From contig NZ_JAQSDN010000065.1 in assembly GCF_029945925.1 (NCBI RefSeq), forward strand, positions 50,401 through 114,400: a DNA stretch of 64,000 nt. The letters run 5' to 3'. The translations under genes were made by a program, and so were the position numbers. The notes below the pieces were generated by a model. That model searched no databases. It was not told the DNA's origin and saw only the letters and a program-made list of their open reading frames with translations. This DNA comes from Polaromonas sp. GTDB taxonomy: Bacteria > Pseudomonadota > Gammaproteobacteria > Burkholderiales > Burkholderiaceae_C. Shown piece after piece: positions 16,958-25,700 of this stretch (position 1 is the stretch's first letter; each line of letters starts with the position of its first letter).

Positions 16958-18486
16958 AGGTACGCGCACAAATCGGCATGGTGCTGAACCTGGACAAGTG
17001 CATCGGTTGCCACACCTGTTCGGTCACCTGCAAAAACGTCTGGACCAGCCGGCCCGGCATGGAATACGCCTGGTTCAACAACGTCGAAACCAAGCCCGGC
17101 ATCGGTTACCCCAAGGAGTGGGAAAACCAGGACAAATGGAACGGCGGCTGGGTGCGCAAGGCCGACGGCTCCATCGAGCCGCGCCAGGGCGGCAAGTGGA
17201 AGCTGCTGATGCGCATCTTCTCCAACCCGAACATGCCGCAGATCGATGACTACTACGAGCCCTTCACATTCGACTACGACCATCTGCAGTCGGCGCCGGA
17301 AATGAAGGCTACACCGACGGCGCGGCCACGCAGCCTGATCACCGGCAAGCGCATGGAAAAAATCGAGTGGGGCCCGAACTGGGAAGAGATCCTCGGCGGC
17401 GAGTTTTCCAAGCGCAGCAAGGACGCCAACCTGGCGAACTTTGACCAGGTTCAGAAAGACATGGTCGGCCAGTTCGAAAACACCTTCATGATGTATTTGC
17501 CGCGCCTGTGCGAGCACTGCCTGAACCCGGCCTGTGTGGCGTCCTGCCCCTCGGGCTCGATCTACAAGCGCGAGGAAGACGGCATCGTGCTGATCGACCA
17601 GGACAAATGCCGCGGCTGGCGCATGTGTGTCTCGGGCTGTCCGTACAAGAAAATCTATTACAACTGGAAAAGCGGCAAGGCCGAGAAATGCACTTTCTGC
17701 TACCCGCGTATTGAAGCCGGCCAGCCGACCGTCTGCAGCGAAACCTGTGTGGGCCGCATCCGTTACCTCGGTGTGGTGCTGTATGACGCCGACCGCATCC
17801 AGGAAGCGGCCAGCGTGGAAGACGACAAGGACCTGTACCAGGCCCAGCTCGACATTTTCCTGGACCCGAACGATCCGAAAGTGATTGAACAGGCGCGCAA
17901 GGACGGCATTCCCGAAGCCTGGCTGGAAGGCGCCCGCCGCAGCCCGGTCTACAAGATGGCTGTGGAGTGGAAGGTGGCGCTGCCGCTGCACCCCGAGTAC
18001 CGCACGCTGCCCATGGTCTGGTATGTGCCACCGCTGTCGCCGATCACCTCGGCGGCCAACGCTGGCCAGATCGGCATCAACGGCGAACTGCCCGACATCG
18101 CGCAGATGCGCATTCCCGTGCAGTACCTGGCCAACCTGCTGACTGCCGGTGACACGGCACCGGTGATCCGCTCACTGCAGCGCATGCTGGCGATGCGGTC
18201 CTACCAGCGCAGCAAACATGTGGACCAGGTGCAGAACCTGGCGGTGCTGGAGCAGGCTGGGCTCACTGTGGCCGAAGTCGAGGAGATGTACCACATCATG
18301 GCGATTGCCAACTACGAAGACCGCTTCGTGATCCCGAGCACCCACCGCGAATACGCCGAGAACGCATTCGACATGCGCGGCGGCTGCGGCTTTACCTTCG
18401 GCAACGGTTGCTCCGACGGCGCCAGCGACGTCAGCCTGTTCGGCGGCAACAAGAAACGCACTATTCCCATCAAGGTGGAGGTCTGA
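16954..18486 (+). CDS. narH: Respiratory nitrate reductase, beta subunit
   Basis: Iron-sulfur electron-transfer subunit passing electrons from NarI haems to NarG. 510 residues with four Cys clusters: CIGCHTCSVTCKNVW near the N-terminus, CEHCLNPACVASCPSG, CRGWRMCVSGCP and CTFCYPRIEAGQPTVCSETC. The Trp in CRGWRMC is the classic replacement that makes one centre [3Fe-4S] instead of [4Fe-4S]. No signal peptide, as expected for a cytoplasmic subunit. Start overlaps the narG stop (ATGA), indicating translational coupling; narJ begins 3 nt after the stop. Confidence 0.97.
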   Translation: MKVRAQIGMVLNLDKCIGCHTCSVTCKNVWTSRPGMEYAWFNNVETKPGIGYPKEWENQDKWNGGWVRKADGSIEPRQGGKWKLLMRIFSNPNMPQIDDYYEPFTFDYDHLQSAPEMKATPTARPRSLITGKRMEKIEWGPNWEEILGGEFSKRSKDANLANFDQVQKDMVGQFENTFMMYLPRLCEHCLNPACVASCPSGSIYKREEDGIVLIDQDKCRGWRMCVSGCPYKKIYYNWKSGKAEKCTFCYPRIEAGQPTVCSETCVGRIRYLGVVLYDADRIQEAASVEDDKDLYQAQLDIFLDPNDPKVIEQARKDGIPEAWLEGARRSPVYKMAVEWKVALPLHPEYRTLPMVWYVPPLSPITSAANAGQIGINGELPDIAQMRIPVQYLANLLTAGDTAPVIRSLQRMLAMRSYQRSKHVDQVQNLAVLEQAGLTVAEVEEMYHIMAIANYEDRFVIPSTHREYAENAFDMRGGCGFTFGNGCSDGASDVSLFGGNKKRTIPIKVEV

Positions 18487-18489
18487 ACC

Positions 18490-19197
18490 ATGGCACTTTT
18501 CAACAACACCCCCGCTGTGGCTTCAAAAAGCCTGCGTGTGCTGGCCCGGCTGCTCGCTTATCCCGACGCTGAGCTGCGCGGCCATCTGGGTGCGCTGCGC
18601 GAGGCACTGCACGAAGAGCGTGCGCTGGAGCCGTTGCGACTGGCCGAGCTGGATGTCCTGATCGAAGCACTCGCGCTTGCGCCGGCGCTCGAGACCGAGG
18701 CGGCTTATGTCGAGTTGTTCGACCGGGGCCGCGCCACATCGCTGCACCTGTTCGAACACGTGCACGGCGACTCGCGTGACCGCGGACCGGCCATGATTGA
18801 CCTGGCGCAGACCTACGAGAAGGCCGGCATGTACCTGGCAGAAGGCGAGATGCCGGACTTCCTGCCGGTGGTGCTCGAATTCACCTCGACCCAGCCGCCG
18901 CGCGAGGCACGCGAATTTCTCGCCGAGATGGCGCATATCTTCAATGCGATTTTCGCGGCCCTGCAGCAGCGCGAAAGTGGCTACGCCTCGGTGCTGGGAG
19001 CCTTGCTGGAGCTTGCCGGGGAGAAGGCTCAGCCGGTGCAGATCGCGGCGGAAGAACCTGTCGACGCGGTCTGGGAGGAGCCGGTCGTCTTTGACGGCTG
19101 TTCGTCCAAGGGCCAGGCCCGGCCGGACCAGCCGCAACCGATTCACATCGTGCCTCACGTACGCAAGGCACAGCCCACCCAAGGAGTACAAGCATGA
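18490..19197 (+). CDS. narJ: Nitrate reductase assembly chaperone NarJ (delta subunit)
   Basis: Dedicated chaperone that binds NarG and guides molybdenum-cofactor insertion and membrane attachment; not part of the final enzyme. The 235-residue helical protein starts with SLRVLARLLAYPDAELRGHL and contains YVELFDRGRATSLHLFEHVH, the strongest NarJ/TorD-family signature, then DFLPVVLEF. The C-terminal 50 residues are variable. It overlaps narI by ATGA. Confidence 0.94.
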   Translation: MALFNNTPAVASKSLRVLARLLAYPDAELRGHLGALREALHEERALEPLRLAELDVLIEALALAPALETEAAYVELFDRGRATSLHLFEHVHGDSRDRGPAMIDLAQTYEKAGMYLAEGEMPDFLPVVLEFTSTQPPREAREFLAEMAHIFNAIFAALQQRESGYASVLGALLELAGEKAQPVQIAAEEPVDAVWEEPVVFDGCSSKGQARPDQPQPIHIVPHVRKAQPTQGVQA

Positions 19198-19916
19198 GCC
19201 CCGGACTGCACGGATTTCTTTTTGGTGTCTACCCCTACATCTGCCTGACCGTGTTCCTGCTCGGCAGCCTGATCCGCTTCGACCGCGACCAGTACACCTG
19301 GAAAAGCGACTCCTCGCAGCTGCTGCGCACCGGCCTGCTGCGCTGGGGCAGCAACCTGTTCCACGTGGGCATCCTGTTCCTGTTCTTCGGCCATCTGGTC
19401 GGCCTGCTGACACCCCACGCGGTGTATGGCTTTTTCATGGACGCCGCGACCAAGCAGCGCATGGCGATCTACGCGGGGGGCATTGCCGGCATCATCTGTT
19501 TCATCGGCCTGTCGATGCTGATCTACCGCCGCATGTTTGACCCGCGCATCCGTTACACCAGCCACAAGACCGATCTCGCGATCCTGCTGATCCTGTGGGT
19601 ACAGCTGGTGGTGGGGCTGATTACCCTGCCGTATTCGTGGGGACACGCCGACGGCAGCGTGATGCTGATCCTGGCCGATTGGGCGCAGCGCATTCTCACC
19701 CTGCGCGAGGTGGACTCTGCAGCGCTGGCCGTCCTGCCCTGGCCCTACCGTTTCCACATCGTGTTCGGCATGACCATCTTCCTGCTGTTCCCCTTCAGCC
19801 GCCTGGTTCATGTATGGAGCGGCTTCGGATCGGTCGCTTACATTTTCCGTCCCTACCAGGTCGTGCGCAGCCGCCGCCTTGGCGTTCCCCGGGCCAAGTC
19901 GCCCGGTGCTCCCTGA
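19194..19916 (+). CDS. narI: Respiratory nitrate reductase, gamma subunit (cytochrome b)
   Basis: Membrane cytochrome b that oxidises quinol and anchors NarGH. 240 residues, five hydrophobic helices. The four haem-ligand histidines are at 57 and 67 (FHVGILFLFFGH) and 188 and 206 (FHIVFGMTIFLLFPFSRLVH), each offset by just one from the E. coli ligands 56, 66, 187 and 205. The C-terminus ends in a basic tail. The start overlaps narJ (ATGA). Confidence 0.95.
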   Translation: MSPGLHGFLFGVYPYICLTVFLLGSLIRFDRDQYTWKSDSSQLLRTGLLRWGSNLFHVGILFLFFGHLVGLLTPHAVYGFFMDAATKQRMAIYAGGIAGIICFIGLSMLIYRRMFDPRIRYTSHKTDLAILLILWVQLVVGLITLPYSWGHADGSVMLILADWAQRILTLREVDSAALAVLPWPYRFHIVFGMTIFLLFPFSRLVHVWSGFGSVAYIFRPYQVVRSRRLGVPRAKSPGAP

Positions 19917-19943
19917 CCCCTCACAATGAACCAGGGACCCTCC

Positions 19944-20804
19944 ATGACCACACAGACGCTTTCTTCACCCGCCGCCGCCCAGGGCTGCGGCAGCGGTTCC
20001 TGCCAGTGCGGCCCTGCAGCCGACCAGCCAGTTCAGCCAACGGCCTGCGTCAACGGCATCGCCCTGCATGCGACCGGGCAGCGTCCGGACACGGCCACGC
20101 TGCGCGAACTGGCCTACACTGAACTGCTGCGTCAGCAGGCGGTGTTGCACGGCCTGCTGCCGCGCCACACCGGCTTGACCACCCCGGAACTGGGCCAGGC
20201 CGAACGCGACATCATCGAAGCCATGGTGGACCGGCAGGTGGTCAGCCCCCAGCCAAGCGACGACGAAGGCCGGCGTTATTACGAAGCCCACAAGGCGCAG
20301 TTTCTGGTGGGCCAGGCGCTGCACGTGCGGCACATCCTGTTTGCCGTCACGCCCGGTGTCAACGTCCAGGCACTCACCGTGCATGCCGAACGCGCCTTGC
20401 TGGAGCTGTCGCACAAGGGGGTGTCCCCGGAGCGGTTTGCCCAGCTGGCTGCCGAGCTGTCCAACTGCCCGAGCAGCACCCAGGGCGGGGATCTCGGCTG
20501 GATCACGCCGGACGACTGCGCGCCCGAACTGGCAACAGAGCTGTTTCACCTCCAGCATGCGCAAACCGGCACCGGTGTGCATCCGCGCCTGTTCCACACG
20601 CGTTTCGGTTTTCACATCATCGACGTGCTGGAGCGCCGCAGTGGCACCCAGCCCGCCTATGAGGAAGTGCGCGAGCGCATTGCGGCCCTGCTGACCATGC
20701 AGTCGCGCGCCCGGGCCCTGCACCAGTACATGACCCTGCTGGTGGGGGAGGCGGAAGTCGAAGGCGTTGCCCTGGAAGGGGCTGATTCGCCGCTGGTCCA
20801 ATGA
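19944..20804 (+). CDS. Parvulin-type peptidyl-prolyl cis-trans isomerase of nar operon
   Basis: PpiC/NifM-like protein. Two ATGs are possible (19926 and 19944); 19944 is chosen because AGGGA sits 6 nt ahead of it, giving 286 residues. After a Cys-rich N-terminus (CGSGSCQCG about 15-23) comes a helical SurA-like segment (about 50-120) and a rotamase domain from ALHVRHILFAV (about 126) to FGFHIIDVLER with GGDLGWI inside. No signal peptide, so it probably acts in the cytoplasm on a Nar subunit or maturation factor. PpiC genes directly behind narI are seen in other proteobacterial nar operons; the role in nitrate-reductase maturation is inferred. Ends in an ATGA overlap with the carbonic anhydrase gene. 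Confidence 0.85.
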   Translation: MTTQTLSSPAAAQGCGSGSCQCGPAADQPVQPTACVNGIALHATGQRPDTATLRELAYTELLRQQAVLHGLLPRHTGLTTPELGQAERDIIEAMVDRQVVSPQPSDDEGRRYYEAHKAQFLVGQALHVRHILFAVTPGVNVQALTVHAERALLELSHKGVSPERFAQLAAELSNCPSSTQGGDLGWITPDDCAPELATELFHLQHAQTGTGVHPRLFHTRFGFHIIDVLERRSGTQPAYEEVRERIAALLTMQSRARALHQYMTLLVGEAEVEGVALEGADSPLVQ

Positions 20805-21493
20805 CCGAAGACGTCGCAAGCGCGGACGAGTTGCTGCTTCGCTTGCGGCGTTTTCACTCCGACTATTTTCCGCTGCACCAGCAGCGTTTCCAGGACCTGG
20901 TGGCGCAGGGGCAGCATCCCAAGACCCTGTTCATAGGCTGCTCGGACTCGCGCGTGGTGCCCTACCTGCTGACGGGGGCCGGCCCGGGGGAGCTTTTCAT
21001 CGTGCGCAATGTGGGGGCCTTCGTTCCGCCGTATGACGGTTCCCACGGATTGCACGGCACCACGGCGGCGATCGAGTTCGCCGTGCTCAGCCTGCATGTG
21101 GAGCGCATCATTGTCTGCGGCCACAGCCACTGCGGCGCCATCCGCGCCGCTTATGAAGGCGTGCCCGAAGAAGCCGTGGCCCTGCAGGCCTGGCTCAAGC
21201 TGGCCAGCGAAGCCTTGCTGCCGGTCCAGGCCAGCCCCGAAGCCCTGCGCCGCACCGAGCAGCGCGTCGTGGTGCTGCAGCTCGAGCGCCTGATGGCCTA
21301 CCCCATGGTGCGGCGTGAAGTCGAGAAGGGCACCTTGACGCTGCATGGCTGGCATTACGTGATTGAGGACGGTGAAATCCACATCTTTGATGTACGGCAA
21401 GGAAGTTTTGTGCCCGCTGCGATAGCCTCCAACAGCGGCACTGGCCCGTACCAACCTTATGTGGAGCACGATGGACAAATCATTAGCAGCTGA
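20801..21493 (+). CDS. Beta-class carbonic anhydrase
   Basis: Zinc enzyme interconverting CO2 and bicarbonate in the cytoplasm. The 230-residue sequence has the beta-class zinc ligands Cys47 and Asp49 with Arg51 (CSDSRVVP), then His108 and Cys111 in CGHSHCGA. GELFIVRNVGAFVPP is the standard central block. Start overlaps the preceding isomerase gene (ATGA) and the end overlaps the next gene by 23 nt. Placement inside a nitrate-respiration/anaerobic gene run suggests it supports pH or bicarbonate supply under anaerobiosis, but that is inference. Confidence 0.92.
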   Translation: MTEDVASADELLLRLRRFHSDYFPLHQQRFQDLVAQGQHPKTLFIGCSDSRVVPYLLTGAGPGELFIVRNVGAFVPPYDGSHGLHGTTAAIEFAVLSLHVERIIVCGHSHCGAIRAAYEGVPEEAVALQAWLKLASEALLPVQASPEALRRTEQRVVVLQLERLMAYPMVRREVEKGTLTLHGWHYVIEDGEIHIFDVRQGSFVPAAIASNSGTGPYQPYVEHDGQIISS

Positions 21494-22739
21494 CCTGGCC
21501 GCCAAGGCAAGTGTCGATTCGGCGGCGGCCGCCGCGATACTGCAGACACTAGCCCGTGATTCGGGCCTGCGGTCCTGGCGGCTGGGCGGCAAGGAGCTGG
21601 TGCCGGTGGTGCAGGGCGGCATGGGCGTGTGTGTGTCGGCCGGTGGTCTGGCTGGCGCGGTGGCCCGCCTTGGCGGGGTGGGCACGGTGTCTTCCGTGGA
21701 CTTGCGGCGCCTGCATCCGGACCTGATGGCCAAAACGGGCCACCTGGACAAGGAACCCGATGCGAAAGCCCTGATCAACGCGGCCAATCTCGAGGCGCTG
21801 GACCGCGAAATCCGCCGGGCGCGCGAGCTGGCACAGGGCCGCGGCCTGATTGCCGTGAACATCATGAAGGCACTCGGCGCCTACGAAGATTACGTGCGCC
21901 AGGCGCTGGCCAGCGGCGCCGATGCGCTGGTGGTCGGCGCCGGCCTGCCGCTGGATTTGCCGGAGCTGGCGCGTGACCATCCCGACACCGCCCTGATTCC
22001 CATCCTGTCGGACGCGCGGGGCGTGCAATTGCTGGTGCGCAAGTGGCAGAAAAAGGGCCGCCTGCCCGATGCCATCGTCATCGAACACCCGGGCCTGGCC
22101 GGCGGTCATCTGGGCGCGGCGAAGGTCGCGGACCTGCATGACCCGCGTTTTGACTTCGAGGTGGTTATTCCCCAGGTGCTGGAATTTTTCAAGACGGCGG
22201 GCATCGAGCGCGAGATTCCGCTGATTGCCGCTGGCGGCATCAACTGCCGGGACGACATCCTGCGCCTGCAGGCTCTGGGCGCCTCGGCCGTGCAGCTCGG
22301 AACGGCTTTTGCCGTGACCCAGGAGTGTGATGCCGACCCCGCCTTCAAGAAGGTGCTGGCCGAAGCCAAACCGGAAGACATGGTGGAGTTCGTCAGCGTG
22401 GCCGGCCTGCCGGCGCGTGCGGTGCGCACACCCTGGCTGGACAAATACATCCGACTCGAGCCCAAACTCCAGGCGGCGGCCCATGTCAAGGCCAAATGCA
22501 ACATGTCGTTTGACTGCCTCGCCCACTGCGGCCTGCGCGACGGCGTGGCCAGCATGGGCCAGTTCTGCATCGACCAGCAGCTCGGCCATGCGTTTGACGG
22601 CAATGCGCGTAAAGGCCTCTTCTTCCGTGGTGCTGCCCGCCTGCCGTTTGGCGATCAGATCCGTTCGGTGCAAGAATTGATGCAATGGCTGCTCGGTGGC
22701 ATTCAGCCGTCAGCGTCCATCGCAGGAGCACAAGCATGA
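21471..22739 (+). CDS. Nitronate monooxygenase / 2-nitropropane dioxygenase-like flavoprotein
   Basis: FMN-dependent TIM-barrel protein of the nitronate monooxygenase family, which oxidises alkyl nitronates or related compounds. ATG 21471 (GGAG 5 nt ahead) is preferred over 21459 and gives 422 residues. Visible blocks are PVVQGGMGVCVSAGGLAGAV near the N-terminus, GADALVVGAGLP, EHPGLAGGHLGA and IPLIAAGGINCRDDI followed by GASAVQLGTAF, the phosphate-binding end of the barrel. An unusual Cys-containing C-terminal block (CNMSFDCLAHCGLRD) follows the barrel. The 5' end overlaps the carbonic anhydrase gene and the 3' end overlaps nrdJ (ATGA). Exact substrate unknown. Confidence 0.82.
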   Translation: MDKSLAADLAAKASVDSAAAAAILQTLARDSGLRSWRLGGKELVPVVQGGMGVCVSAGGLAGAVARLGGVGTVSSVDLRRLHPDLMAKTGHLDKEPDAKALINAANLEALDREIRRARELAQGRGLIAVNIMKALGAYEDYVRQALASGADALVVGAGLPLDLPELARDHPDTALIPILSDARGVQLLVRKWQKKGRLPDAIVIEHPGLAGGHLGAAKVADLHDPRFDFEVVIPQVLEFFKTAGIEREIPLIAAGGINCRDDILRLQALGASAVQLGTAFAVTQECDADPAFKKVLAEAKPEDMVEFVSVAGLPARAVRTPWLDKYIRLEPKLQAAAHVKAKCNMSFDCLAHCGLRDGVASMGQFCIDQQLGHAFDGNARKGLFFRGAARLPFGDQIRSVQELMQWLLGGIQPSASIAGAQA

Positions 22740-25700
22740 AACGCGATCAGTTCGGCCGGCCTCAGGACCTGACGGCCACCCAGCCCATCAGCCAGGATGT
22801 GCTGAAGGAAAAATACCTCAAGCCCGGCGAGTCGGGTGTGGAAGACCTGTACCGGCGCGTGGCGCGGGCCCTGGCTTCGGTCGAGCCGGAAGCGGAGCGC
22901 GCCAGACACGAGGCGCTGTTCCTCGAGAACCTGCACGCCGGCGCAATAGGCGCCGGCCGCATCATGAGTGCCGCGGGCACGGCCATCCAGGCGACCCTGA
23001 TCAACTGCTTTGTGCAGCCCGTGGGCGACTGTATCCAGGGCGTCGATGACGGCGGCTACCCCGGCATTTACGAGGCCCTGCGCGAAGCGGCCGAAACCAT
23101 GCGGCGCGGCGGCGGCGTGGGTTACGATTTTTCACGCATCCGGCCGCGCGGCGCGGAGGTCAAGGCCACGGCCTCCATGGCTTCCGGTCCGTGCAGCTAC
23201 ATCAATGTGTTTGACCAGTCCTGTTCCACGGTGGAGAGCGCGGGTTCGCGGCGCGGGGCGCAGATGGGCGTGCTTCGCATCGACCACCCGGATGTGCACG
23301 AGTTCATCACCGCCAAGCGCACACCCGGGCGCTGGAACAACTTCAATGTGTCGGTCGGCATGCCGGACGCGTTCATGCACGCCCTGGCCGAAGACCAGCC
23401 CTGGGAGCTGGTGCACAAGGCCAAACCCGGCGCCCCGCTGATCGCGCAAGGCGCGTTCCAGCGTGCCGACGGCCTGTGGGTCTACCAGACGGTCGCGGCG
23501 CGCGAGTTGTGGGACACCGTGATGCATTCGGCCTACGACTTTGCCGAGCCCGGCATCCTGTTCCTGGACCACATCAACCAGGACAACAACCTGCGTTACT
23601 GCGAAGAAATTGCGGCGACCAATCCCTGCGTGACGGCCGACACCTGGGTAATGACGACGGATGGACCGGCGCAGGTATCGGACCTCGTGGGGCGGCCCTT
23701 CAGTGCGGTGGTTGATGGCAAGTCCTACGCGGTGAAAAGCGACGGTTTTTTCAAAACAGGACACAAACCCGTGTTCGTTTTGCGCACGCTCGAAGGGCAG
23801 GCCTTGCGCCTCACCGCCGACCACCGGGTGCGTCGTGTGGCGCGCAGAACCCGGTTCGCGCTGGAGGCCGGGTGGACTGAAGCTGCGCAACTGAAGGCGG
23901 GCGACGAAATCCTGCTGCACGATCACCGCGCACTGGGCGGGTGGGAGGGGGCCGGTACGCAGGCCGAAGGTTATTTGCTGGGGCTGCTGATCGGCGATGG
24001 CACCCTCAAGAGCGACAAGGCGGTAATTTCGGTGTGGGCGCCTGAACTCAAATTGGCGGCAAATGGTGCGGTGGCCTATGCGCAGACAGGTGCTGCCGGT
24101 ATCGTGCACGCCGCCGAGGCCGCAGCCGCCACTTTGTCGCACCGGTCCGACTTCCGGGGCTTTCAGCGGCCCGTGGCTGGACGGGGCGAGGCGCGCATGG
24201 CCTCAGGTGCTGTGCGGCGCCTGGCTCTGGACATGGGCATGCGTCCCGGTCACAAGACAATTACCGCCGCCATGGAAAAGGCGTCGTCCGTCTTTGCAGA
24301 GGGGCTTCTGCGTGGCTTGTTTGATGCCGATGGTTCTGTGCAGGGTTCGCAGGAAAAAGGCGTCAGCCTGAGGTTGTCCCAAAGCGATCCGGGTTTGCTT
24401 CAGACGGCGCAGCGCATGTTGCTGCGTCTGGGCATTGTCTCCACCATTTACCCCAACCGGCGTCTGGCACAGGCACGGCCACTTCCCAACGGGCGCGGTG
24501 GTTTGACGGTTTATGAGACGGCTTCGCAGCATGAGCTGGTCATCAGCGGGGACAACCTGAGGATGTATGCGGAGCGCGTCGGGTTTGCCGATACCGACAA
24601 GGCCGAGCGGCTGGACCATGCGCTCGGCAGCTACAAACGCAGCCTCAACCGCGAGCGCTTCACGGCCACGGTCGAGTCGCTGACCGAGGACGGCTGCGAG
24701 GACGTTTTCGATGTGACCGTGGCTGACATCCATGCCTTTGACGCCAACGGCCTGTACGTGCACAACTGCGGCGAGCAACCGCTTCCGCCCTACGGCTGCT
24801 GCGACCTTGGGCCCATCATCCTCACGCGTTTTGTGCGCCACCCCTTCGGCTTCAATGGCGCGCCGGACTTTGATTTCCAGGCTTTTGCGAAATCGGTGAC
24901 CACCCAGGTGCGTGCGCTTGACAACGTGCTCGACGTGACCTTCTGGCCGCTGCCGCAGCAGCAGGCCGAGTCGGCCGCCAAGCGCCGCATCGGCGTCGGT
25001 TTCACCGGCCTGGGCAATGCGCTGGCCATGTTGTGCCTGCGTTACGACGCGCCCGAGGGCCGCGAGATGGCGGCGCGTATCGCCGTCGCCATGCGCGATG
25101 CGGCCTACGCTGCGTCGGTCGCGCTGGCGAAAGAAAAAGGCGCGTTCCCGAAGTTCGACGCCGACGGCTATCTCGCCTCAGGCACCTTTGCCAGCAGGCT
25201 GCCGGCCGCCCTGCAGCAATCCATACGCGCCAACGGCATCCGCAACAGCCACCTGCTGTCGATTGCACCGACCGGCACGGTCAGCCTGGCGTTTGCCGAC
25301 AACGCGTCCAACGGCATCGAGCCGCCGTTTTCGTGGATGTACCGGCGCAAGAAACGCGAGTCTGACGGCAGCACCACCGAATACGCGGTGGAAGACCATG
25401 CCTGGCGCCTGTACCGCGAACTCGGCGGCAACGTGGACAAACTGCCGGGCTACTTTGTTTCGGCGCTCGAGATGTCGGCGGACAGCCACATTGGCATGAT
25501 GGAAGCGGTGCAGCCCTTTGTGGACACGGCGATCTCCAAAACCGTCAATGTGCCGGCCGATTACGCCTACGAGGATTTCAAGAGCCTGTACCAGCAAGCC
25601 TGGCGCGCCAGACTCAAGGGCCTGGCCACCTACCGGCCCAATGCGATTCTGGGTTCGGTGCTGGAGACCCATGCTCCCGCCGCCGCGCCGGCCGCGGCGG

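Noticed and set aside
23627..24766. nrdJ insertion read as a group I intron or a frameshifted duplicate
   Set aside because: The reading frame stays open through the whole segment and the intein splicing residues (Cys1, block B His, His-Asn, +1 Cys) are present, so protein splicing explains it.
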